Position numbers and translations under genes: made by a program
The notes under the pieces: generated by a model
Told to the model about the DNA's origin: nothing
The model's database searches: none
Seen by the model: the letters and a program-made list of their open reading frames with translations, nothing else
DNA from: JAICJR01 sp036491015
GTDB lineage: Bacteria; Actinomycetota; Thermoleophilia; Solirubrobacterales; Thermoleophilaceae
Reading direction: 5' to 3'
Assembly: GCA_036491015.1 (NCBI GenBank)
Contig: DASXCV010000003.1
Coordinates: 1 to 20,856, forward strand
Length of the DNA stretch: 20,856 bases
In this document: one piece after another, positions 8,885-15,120 of the stretch
Layout: each line of letters begins with the position of its first letter
Numbering within the stretch: the stretch's first letter is position 1

Positions 8885-9679
8885 TTGAAGATTTGCGTCC
8901 TGGTCAAAGAGGTCCCGGACGCCGCCGTCGAGAAGCGCATGGACCAGAACACCAAGCGCCTCGACCGCAGTGGCGAGAAGAACCTGAACCCCTTTGACAC
9001 TCACGCCATCGAGGCGGCCATGCAGATCCGCGAGGGCGGCGCTGTGGACGTCGACGAGATCGTCGCCGTGACGATGGGCCCGGAGAGCGCCGTGCGCGCG
9101 CTCCACAAGGCCGTCTCACTCGGCGCCGACCGCTCGGTCCACCTCAGCGACGACGCCCTTGCCGGCTCTGACGTGGTGGCCACCGGCTACGCGCTCGCCC
9201 AGGCGCTGAAGACCGAGAACCCCGACCTCGTCCTGCTCGGGCAGCAGTCGGACGACGGCGAGTGCTACACGATCGGCGCGGTCGTGGCCGACCACCTCGA
9301 GATGCCGTCGCTCACCCAGGTCATCAAGATCGACGTGAACGAGGGCAGCCTGCGCTGCGAGCGCCAGGCCGAGTACGGCTACGACACCGTTGACGTCCAG
9401 CTTCCGGCGGTGATTTCGGTGGGCGACGCCATCAACGAGCCGCGCTACCCGTCGCTGAAGGCGATCATGGGCGCCAAGAAGAAGCCGCTCGACACGAAGG
9501 CGGCCGGCGACGTCGACATCGACACGAGCAGGGTCGGCGAGGGCGGTTCCAAGACCGCGGTCCTCGCGATCAACCCGCCGCCGGAGAAGGCGGGCGGCGA
9601 GATCATCGAGGACGAGGACACCGACGAGACGGTCGAGAAGATCGTCGCCTGGCTCGACGAAAGGAAGCTGCTGGCATGA
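8885..9679 (+). CDS. etfB: Electron transfer flavoprotein, beta subunit
   Basis: 264 residues. Small subunit of the FAD/AMP-containing heterodimer that takes electrons from acyl-CoA dehydrogenases. The fold begins MKICVLVKEVPD, shows GADRSVHLSDD and the nucleotide-loop segment GQQSDDGECY, and carries the ETF-beta signature INEPRYPSLKAIMGAKKKP (about 182-200). TTG start, supported by GAAGGAG (8872-8878) 6 nt upstream and by the conserved N-terminus beginning there. First gene of an operon: its end overlaps etfA by ATGA. Housekeeping-type ETF serving beta-oxidation fits better than a nitrogen-fixation FixA, since the partner gene downstream is an ETF-QO and no fixX is seen. Confidence 0.95.
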   Translation: MKICVLVKEVPDAAVEKRMDQNTKRLDRSGEKNLNPFDTHAIEAAMQIREGGAVDVDEIVAVTMGPESAVRALHKAVSLGADRSVHLSDDALAGSDVVATGYALAQALKTENPDLVLLGQQSDDGECYTIGAVVADHLEMPSLTQVIKIDVNEGSLRCERQAEYGYDTVDVQLPAVISVGDAINEPRYPSLKAIMGAKKKPLDTKAAGDVDIDTSRVGEGGSKTAVLAINPPPEKAGGEIIEDEDTDETVEKIVAWLDERKLLA

Positions 9680-10647
9680 GCGGGATCCTCACCTACGCAC
9701 TCCACTACGAGGGCGAGTTCAACAAGAACTCGCTCGGCGCGGTATCCGAGGCCGCCAAGCTCGCGAGCGAGCTCGGCGCCGAGGCGCACGCGGTCGTCGT
9801 CGGCGACGACGTGACCGAGGAGCTTGCCGCTCAGCTCGGCAACTACGGCGCCGGCAAGGTCTATTACGCGTCCGCCCCGGTGGGCATCGCCCAGCCGGTG
9901 GTCGACGTGATGGCCAAGCTGATCCAGGACAACGGCTACAGCTACGCGCTGTTCGGCGGCGGTCTGCTCGGCTTCGAGATCGGCGCGGGCCTCGCGGCCC
10001 GGCTCGGCGGCGGCGTGACCATGGAGGTCACGGCCGTGAAGGTGCAGGACGGCAAGCTCGTGGCCGAGCGGCCGATCCTGCAGGACTCCGCCATCGTCGA
10101 CGTCGACTACGCGGGCGAGCCCGGAGTGATCATCGGCCGCCTGAACGCGTTCGAGATGAACGAGTCGGGCGGCAGCGCCGAGGTCGAGAAGGTCGACGTC
10201 GAGCTGTCCGAGTTCTCCACGCGCGCCAGCGTGGTGCAGCGCGGCGAGCAGCGCGGCGCCGACGTGAACATCGAGGACGCTGACCTGCTGGTCGGCGGCG
10301 GCCGCGGTCTCGGCAAGGCCGAGGGCTTCAAGCTGGCCGAGGATCTCGCCGGCGCGCTCGGCGGAGCCGTTGCCGCGACCCGCGCGGTCGTGGACGCCGG
10401 CTGGTACCCGTATGCCGCGCAGATCGGCCAGACAGGCAAGACCGTCGCGCCCAAGCTCTACCTCGCGGTGGGCATCTCCGGCGCGATCCAGCACAAGGTC
10501 GGCATGCAGAACTCCGAGAACATCGTCGCGATCAACAAGGATCCGAACGCGCCGATCTTCGAGTTCTCCGACCTCGGCGTGGTGGGCGACCTGAACAAGA
10601 TCGTCCCCAAGCTCACCGAGGCGATAAAGGCGAAGAAGGGCGGCTGA
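9676..10647 (+). CDS. etfA: Electron transfer flavoprotein, alpha subunit
   Basis: 323 residues, normal length. It binds the redox-active FAD. The C-terminal FAD domain is intact: VGGGRGLGK (206-214), ATRAVVDAGWYP (234-245), GQTGKTVAPKLYLAVGISGA (251-270) and IVAINKDPNAPIF (283-295), which is the ETF-alpha signature. The start codon overlaps the etfB stop in ATGA, indicating translational coupling and equal production of the two subunits. The ETF-QO gene follows after 8 nt, so all three are probably one transcript from the promoter at 8812. Confidence 0.96.
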   Translation: MSGILTYALHYEGEFNKNSLGAVSEAAKLASELGAEAHAVVVGDDVTEELAAQLGNYGAGKVYYASAPVGIAQPVVDVMAKLIQDNGYSYALFGGGLLGFEIGAGLAARLGGGVTMEVTAVKVQDGKLVAERPILQDSAIVDVDYAGEPGVIIGRLNAFEMNESGGSAEVEKVDVELSEFSTRASVVQRGEQRGADVNIEDADLLVGGGRGLGKAEGFKLAEDLAGALGGAVAATRAVVDAGWYPYAAQIGQTGKTVAPKLYLAVGISGAIQHKVGMQNSENIVAINKDPNAPIFEFSDLGVVGDLNKIVPKLTEAIKAKKGG

Positions 10648-10655
10648 ACCGACAC

Positions 10656-12383
10656 ATGTCCATTGCCCCGATCGAATACCCACCGCAGGTCAACTCGGCC
10701 GAGGAGTTCGTCGGCCCGCCTGTAGATCCCGAGGACGAGCGGATCGAGGTAGGCGTCGCGATCGTGGGCGGTGGACCGGCCGGCCTCGCCTGCGCGATCC
10801 GGCTGATGCAGCTGCTCGAGGACGCGCCGCAGCTCGCGGAGTCGCTCGGCGAGGTGCCGGTGGCGCTGATCGAGAAGGGCAAGACGCCCGGGTCGCACCT
10901 GCTCTCGGGCGGCATCATGCGCCCGAGCGCGTTCCAGAAGCTGTTCCCGGACATGGACGAGTCCGAGTGGCCGACTTACGGGGCCGTGGAGAAGGAGCGC
11001 GTGTACCTGATGGCGGGGAAGAACCGCGCCATCCCGCTGCCCACGCCGCCGCCGTTCCGCAACCACGGCAACCACGTGGTGTCGATCGCGCAGCTCGGTC
11101 GCTTCCTCTCGGGGAAGGCCGAGGAGGCGGGCGTGTACGTGCTGCCTGAGTCGGCGGGCTACAAGCTGCTGGCCGAGGACGGCGTGGTGCGCGGCGTGCG
11201 CACCGGCGACAAGGGCCGCGGCCGCGACGGCGAGGAGCTGTCGAACTTCGAGCCGGGCTCGGAGGTGATCGCCAAGGCGACCGTGCTCGCCGAGGGCACG
11301 CAGGGCCACCTCACGGGCGCCGCCATCCGCTACTTCGATCTCGCCAAGGGCGACGACCCGCCGCAGTGGGAGCTGGGCGTCAAGGAGATCTGGGAGGTGC
11401 CGAAGCCGCTCGACAAGGTCGTCCACACGATGGGCTGGCCGCTGCGGCCGCAGGCCAAGTACAGCGAGTTCGGCGGCAGCTTCATCTACCCGATGGGCGA
11501 GGACAAGGTGTCGATCGGCTTCGTGGTCGGGCTCGACTACCGCGACGCAACCTTCTCCTGCCACGACGTGCTCCAGGAGCTCAAGACCTCCAAGCTCGTG
11601 GGCGGCATCCTCGAGGGCGGCAAGCGCGTGGGCTGGGGCGCGAAGACGATTCCCTCGGGCGGCTATTGGGCCATGCCGAGCAGGCTCTGGGCGCCGGGCC
11701 TGTGCATCGCCGGCGACGGCGCGTCGATGGTCAACGTGCCGCAGCTCAAGGGCATCCACTACGCGATGCACGCGGGCATGTTCGCGGCGGAGACGATCTT
11801 CGCCGGGCTCAAGAAGGGCTCGTGCGACGACCTCTCGGGCTACGAGGACCGCGTGCGCGGCTCGGAGATCGAGACCGACATGTACCGCTCGCGCAACATG
11901 CGCCAGCCGTTCACCAAGGGCTTCTTCGTCGGCGGCCTGATCGCCAACTTCATGGAGGCCTCGGGCGGCCGCTTCCCGCCCGGCCACTGGAAGACCCACG
12001 ACGACGCCGCCGCGGACGTCTTCATCGGCAAGCGCAACAAGAAGTATCCGAAGCCGGACGGCAAGCTCACCTTCGACAAGCTCTCGTCGGTGTTCGCGAG
12101 CGGCAACGCCACGCGCGACGACGCGCCCAACCACATCCGCATCCAGAAGAACGTTCCGCTGGCGCTGGCCACGATGTGGGAGAACATGTGCCCCGCGGCT
12201 GTCTACGCCGTGCCGGACGAGGTGAAGGAGCGCGCGGCGAAGAACGGCGGCGGCATGGAGGACGAGCTGGTGGACCTCCAGATCACGCCGTCGAACTGCG
12301 TGCAGTGCGGCGCCATCACGGCCAAGGGCGGCAGGCTCACGCCGCCTGAGGGCGGGGATGGGCCGAACTATCAACTGACGTAG
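10656..12383 (+). CDS. Electron transfer flavoprotein-quinone oxidoreductase with an altered iron-sulfur site
   Basis: 575 residues, similar to ETF-QO (FixC plus ferredoxin domain). It is a membrane-associated flavoprotein passing electrons from ETF to the quinone pool. The N-terminal FAD motif VGGGPAG is at 38-43, followed by GSHLLSGGIM and, at 400-425 in register with the family, PGLCIAGDGA and VPQLKGIHYAM. The C-terminal cluster domain normally holds four cysteines (one in MCPA, three in CxxCxxC). Here C512 (MCPAAVY), C548 and C551 (NCVQC) are present but the fourth position is I554. PEGGDGPNY at the end confirms the alignment. Cluster type may therefore be changed or lost. Third gene of the etfBA operon; no strong ribosome binding site (GGGCGG only). 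Confidence 0.92.
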   Translation: MSIAPIEYPPQVNSAEEFVGPPVDPEDERIEVGVAIVGGGPAGLACAIRLMQLLEDAPQLAESLGEVPVALIEKGKTPGSHLLSGGIMRPSAFQKLFPDMDESEWPTYGAVEKERVYLMAGKNRAIPLPTPPPFRNHGNHVVSIAQLGRFLSGKAEEAGVYVLPESAGYKLLAEDGVVRGVRTGDKGRGRDGEELSNFEPGSEVIAKATVLAEGTQGHLTGAAIRYFDLAKGDDPPQWELGVKEIWEVPKPLDKVVHTMGWPLRPQAKYSEFGGSFIYPMGEDKVSIGFVVGLDYRDATFSCHDVLQELKTSKLVGGILEGGKRVGWGAKTIPSGGYWAMPSRLWAPGLCIAGDGASMVNVPQLKGIHYAMHAGMFAAETIFAGLKKGSCDDLSGYEDRVRGSEIETDMYRSRNMRQPFTKGFFVGGLIANFMEASGGRFPPGHWKTHDDAAADVFIGKRNKKYPKPDGKLTFDKLSSVFASGNATRDDAPNHIRIQKNVPLALATMWENMCPAAVYAVPDEVKERAAKNGGGMEDELVDLQITPSNCVQCGAITAKGGRLTPPEGGDGPNYQLT

Positions 12384-12437
12384 TTGCCAGCTGCTGGTAG
12401 CTAGTTCCTGGTTCCAGTCACTAGTCACTAGTCACCC
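12382..12437. repeat. Heptanucleotide-repeat spacer before gpsA
   Basis: The 59 nt between ETF-QO and gpsA run in a 7-nt period. From 12381 the units are TAGTTGC, CAGCTGC, TGGTAGC, TAGTTCC, TGGTTCC (consensus TRGTTSC), then AGTCACT, AGTCACT, AGTCACC. The spacer is poorer in GC than its surroundings. It leaves no Shine-Dalgarno sequence for gpsA. Confidence 0.75.
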
Positions 12438-12442
12438 GAACC

Positions 12443-13513
12443 ATGGCTCGCTCCCATCCCATCCGGCGCGCATCTGTCGTTGGGGCCGGCTCTTTTGGGA
12501 CTGCCGTTGCTGTTCTGCTCGATCGGGCCGGTGTGCGGACGACGCTCTTGTGCCGTACCGAGGAGCAGGCTCGGGAGCTTGCCGCCGCTCGTGAGAATGT
12601 GCATTATTTGCAGGGAGTTCCGCTGCCGCACCGGATCACGGTGCGGGCGCTCGGGGCGCGGGATGACCAGTCGCCGCGCGCCGATCTGATCCTGCTCGCA
12701 GTGCCCTCGCAGGGGCTGGCGCCGGCGATCGAGGAGCTCGCCCGCCGCGGCGTGTCCAAGCGGGCGTACGTGGTGTCGCTGGCCAAGGGGCTCGTGCCGC
12801 CGGACGGCACGCCGCCCACCGTCGCGCTCGAGCAGGCCTTCGGCGCCGAGCGCGTGGGCTGCGTGGGCGGCCCGGCGCACGCGCGCGAGATGGTGGAGTC
12901 GGGCGCCGGGCTCGTATGCGCCTCGCATTCGGCGGACCTCGCGAACCGGGTGGCCGAGGTGTTCCAGGACTCCGGCGTGGTGTGCGAGGCGTCGTCCGAC
13001 CCGGTGGGGGTGGAGCTGGCCGGCTGCGCGAAGAACGCCGCGGCGCTCGCCTCAGGCGCCACCGAGGCCCAGGGACTCAACGCCGCCGGGATGGCCGCCG
13101 CCGACATCTTCAGCGAGGTGAGTGCGCTCGCCTACTCCTACGGCGCGCAGCGCAGGACGTTCATCGGCCGGGCCGGGATCGGCGACCTCGTGGCCACCGC
13201 CCTCGCGCCCACCTCGCGCAACCGCAGCGCCGGCGAGCTGCTCGCGCAGGGCGTGCCGGGCAGCGAGATCCCGGAGCGCCTCGGCCAGGCCGCGGAGGCA
13301 CTCGAGACCGTCCCGTTGCTCGCCCGCGCGATCGAGCGCGCGGGGGTGGACGCGCCCGTCACCTCGGCGCTCGCGCGGCTGATCGAGGGGTCGCTGCCGC
13401 TGGACGACTGGGTCGCGCTCGTGAGGGCTCGCCAGCCTGCCCCGGCGCTCTTCGGCGGCAGCTGGCTGCGGCGCTTCTTCGCCCGCCGCAGGCGCCCCGG
13501 CCGAGGCAGCTAG
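12443..13513 (+). CDS. gpsA: Glycerol-3-phosphate dehydrogenase [NAD(P)+]
   Basis: 356 residues. It reduces dihydroxyacetone phosphate to sn-glycerol 3-phosphate, the backbone for phospholipids, in the cytosol. The dinucleotide motif GAGSFGTA is at 14-21, K115 in SLAKGL, GGPAHAREM (142-150, usually GPSxAxE) and catalytic K197 in AKNAAALASG. The NRSAGELLAQG segment near 265 is also typical. The C-terminus has an extra basic tail (RRFFARRRRPGRGS). The first 55-60 codons use many T-ending codons (GTT, GCT, TCT, TTT), unlike the rest of the gene and its neighbours. No ribosome binding site is visible ahead of the ATG, which follows the heptamer repeat by 5 nt. Probably a single-gene unit ended by the hairpin at 13538. 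Confidence 0.94.
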   Translation: MARSHPIRRASVVGAGSFGTAVAVLLDRAGVRTTLLCRTEEQARELAAARENVHYLQGVPLPHRITVRALGARDDQSPRADLILLAVPSQGLAPAIEELARRGVSKRAYVVSLAKGLVPPDGTPPTVALEQAFGAERVGCVGGPAHAREMVESGAGLVCASHSADLANRVAEVFQDSGVVCEASSDPVGVELAGCAKNAAALASGATEAQGLNAAGMAAADIFSEVSALAYSYGAQRRTFIGRAGIGDLVATALAPTSRNRSAGELLAQGVPGSEIPERLGQAAEALETVPLLARAIERAGVDAPVTSALARLIEGSLPLDDWVALVRARQPAPALFGGSWLRRFFARRRRPGRGS

Positions 13514-13537
13514 GCCGGGGGCGACCGTCTTCCCGCC

Positions 13538-13564
13538 GATCGGGGGGTCCGATCAGAAGTTTTT
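13538..13564 (+). terminator. Terminator of gpsA
   Basis: GATCGG (13538-13543) pairs with CCGATC (13549-13554) around a 5-nt loop. A TTTTT run follows at 13560-13564. It begins 25 nt after the gpsA stop. Confidence 0.6.
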
Positions 13565-13597
13565 GCGCCATACCGCAGGTGAGGCACGGCCAGGCGA

Positions 13598-13658
13598 GCT
13601 AAAGCGCTTGTTTACGGGGATAAACGTTTGTTCGAGCCCTCCCCGCTTTAGCGTTTTT
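13598..13658 (+). terminator. Second, larger terminator-like hairpin
   Basis: GCTAAAGCG (13598-13606) and CGCTTTAGC (13644-13652) are perfectly complementary and are followed by GTTTTT (13653-13658). The 37-nt loop contains its own stem GTTTA/TAAAC and an 8-nt palindrome AAACGTTT. It may be a backup terminator for gpsA or the 3' end of a short RNA. Confidence 0.55.
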
Positions 13659-13760
13659 CGGTGCTCTCGACGTTTGTACGAGTTGCGCTTGGGCGCCGCC
13701 CGTGTTCCCATCGGGTCATCTGCTGGTCGACGACACCAAACCGACAGGGGGGTGGAGCCC

Positions 13761-13781
13761 ATGCGTGCATCCTGGGGCTAG
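13761..13781 (+). CDS. Candidate 6-residue leader peptide upstream of the MFS gene
   Basis: ATG CGT GCA TCC TGG GGC TAG, encoding MRASWG, is preceded by GGTGGAG (13751-13757), a good ribosome binding site 3 nt from the ATG. It lies about 85 nt before the transporter gene and ahead of alternative stem-loops, the arrangement seen in translation attenuation of resistance genes. A frame this short can arise by chance, so support comes only from the context. Confidence 0.25.
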   Translation: MRASWG

Positions 13782-13800
13782 GCACTTGCAACGGTCGTGA

Positions 13801-13845
13801 CTTCGAGCTGAGTCTGGCTCGCTCGAAGCCACTGACCGCTTCGAA
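13801..13845 (+). promoter_or_regulatory. Mutually exclusive stem-loops in the MFS leader
   Basis: CTCGAAG (13822-13828) can pair with CTTCGAG (13801-13807) upstream or, over 6 bp, with CTTCGA (13839-13844) downstream, but not with both. Such competing stems are the usual basis of attenuators. They could equally be binding sites for a dimeric protein. Confidence 0.4.
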
Positions 13846-13853
13846 CGACCCGG

Positions 13854-13879
13854 GGGCGGCCGTCACATGACGGCCGCCC
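13854..13879 (+). promoter_or_regulatory. Perfect 12-bp palindrome over the MFS start codon
   Basis: GGGCGGCCGTCA (13854-13865) and TGACGGCCGCCC (13868-13879) are exact inverted copies separated by CA. The A of the ATG (13867) is in the centre. The possible ribosome binding site GGGGG (13852-13856) overlaps the left arm. In RNA this would hide both site and start codon; in DNA it could be an operator. Confidence 0.6.
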
Positions 13880-15120
13880 TCACCCTTCTCCGGGGCGAGC
13901 GCCGGGCGCGGCGTTTCTTCATCGCCCACACCCAGTCTTCGCTGGGCACCGGAGCCGCCTACGTGGCACTGCTGGTACTCGCCTACCAGCGCTTCCACTC
14001 GCCCTGGGCGGTCACGCTGGTCCTTCTCGCCGACTTCCTGCCGGCCACGCTGCTCGGGCCCATCCTGGGCGCCGCCGTGGATCGCTTCGGCCGCCGCCGC
14101 TGCGCCGTCATCGCCGACGTGCTGCGCGCCATCGTCTTCGTGGGTCTCGGGCTGAGCTCGAGCTTCGCCGTCATCGTCGCGCTGGCGCTGCTGGCGGGAG
14201 TGGGCACCGCCCTCTTCAAGCCCGCCATCCTCGCCGGTCTGCCCAGCATGGTCGACGAGGACAGCCTGCCTGCCGCCACTTCGCTCTACGGAGCGATCAA
14301 CGACCTCGGCCACACCCTCGGTCCCGCGCTCGCCGCGGGCCTGATGCTGGTGGCCGGAGCGCCCGCGGTGATGCTCGCGAACGGCGCGAGCTTCGCGCTC
14401 TCGGCGCTGCTGGTGAGCGGGATCGACTTCGGGGCCGCCCCGCAGCGCGAGGCCACCGAGGACGAGCACACCTCGCTGCTGGCCGAAGCCCGCGAGGGCC
14501 TCTCGGTGACGATGGGCATGCCTGCGCTGCGCACGCTGCTCGCGGGCTCGACGATCGCCGTGCTGTCGGTGGGCATGATGAACGTGGGCGAGCTGCAGCT
14601 GGCCAAGTTCACGCTCAACGCCGGCAACCTCGGCTTCTCCCTCTTCGTGGCGATCTCGAGCATCGGGATCGTGGCCGGCTCGCTCGCCGCCACCGGCGGC
14701 GGCAGCTCCCACAGCCTCAAGCGCCGCTACCTGATCGGGCTGGTGGCGATGGCGGGGGGAATGCTCGCCGCCGGCATCGCGCCGATGTTCGCGATGGCCG
14801 CCGCCGCCTTCGCCGCCACGGGAACCGGCAACGGCATGGCCGCGGCGAACGAGCAGCTGCTCGTGCAGCGCACCGCTCCGCAGGACAAGCTCGGCCGCGT
14901 GTTCGGCGTCAAGGGCACGCTGATCTCCGGCGCGTTCGGCGCCTCGTTCCTGATCGGCGGCGCGCTCGCCTCGCTGGCGGGCACACGGGTGCTCTTCATC
15001 GTGGCCGGCGCCGGACTGCTCGGCGCCTGGCTCTGGTCTGCCTACGGCCTGCGCAACGAGTGGGTCGCGGAGCCGGAGTCCGAGCCCGCCGCCGCCTGGA
15101 CCGCCGCGGCCCCCGTCTAG
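13867..15120 (+). CDS. Major facilitator superfamily transporter (drug/metabolite exporter type)
   Basis: 417 residues with about 12 hydrophobic segments, an integral inner-membrane transporter. MFS motif A between helices 2 and 3 reads GAAVDRFGRRR (69-78). The N-terminus (RRFFIAHTQSSLGTGA) and the overall length fit the MFS_3 group of proton-driven exporters, which includes enterobactin and macrolide efflux pumps. The loop near residues 195-215 is charged (REATEDEHTS), as expected for the central cytoplasmic loop. The substrate cannot be told. Translation is likely controlled, because the start codon sits in a strong palindrome with further hairpins upstream. Its TAG stop shares CTAG with the stop of the convergent HD-GYP gene. 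Confidence 0.88.
   Translation: MTAALTLLRGERRARRFFIAHTQSSLGTGAAYVALLVLAYQRFHSPWAVTLVLLADFLPATLLGPILGAAVDRFGRRRCAVIADVLRAIVFVGLGLSSSFAVIVALALLAGVGTALFKPAILAGLPSMVDEDSLPAATSLYGAINDLGHTLGPALAAGLMLVAGAPAVMLANGASFALSALLVSGIDFGAAPQREATEDEHTSLLAEAREGLSVTMGMPALRTLLAGSTIAVLSVGMMNVGELQLAKFTLNAGNLGFSLFVAISSIGIVAGSLAATGGGSSHSLKRRYLIGLVAMAGGMLAAGIAPMFAMAAAAFAATGTGNGMAAANEQLLVQRTAPQDKLGRVFGVKGTLISGAFGASFLIGGALASLAGTRVLFIVAGAGLLGAWLWSAYGLRNEWVAEPESEPAAAWTAAAPV

Larger units (their letters stand above)
13653..13866 (+). other. Rest of the 353-nt non-coding stretch: leader region of the MFS gene
   Basis: Between gpsA and the transporter no gene-sized reading frame has coding character. After the two terminators, this part holds a GGGCG/CGCCC hairpin near 13700, a possible 6-codon reading frame (13761-13781), three related CTTCGA elements and a start-codon palindrome. 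No tRNA or known riboswitch was recognised, and no clear -10/-35 pair was found. Confidence 0.5.

Noticed and set aside
10458..12428. 656-codon minus-strand frame opposite ETF-QO
   Set aside because: Spans the end of etfA and all of ETF-QO, which have clear motifs. The translation is repetitive Arg/Ala/His/Leu without domains.
13625..13640. tRNA-like T-loop GTTCGAGCCC
   Set aside because: The flanking bases do not form a 5-bp T-stem, and no acceptor, D or anticodon arm can be built around it. It lies in the loop of a terminator.
13670..13681. LexA (SOS) box resemblance in CGTTTGTACGAG and CGTTTGTTCGAG
   Set aside because: Neither copy has the symmetric CGAAC-N4-GTTCG form expected of actinobacterial LexA sites.
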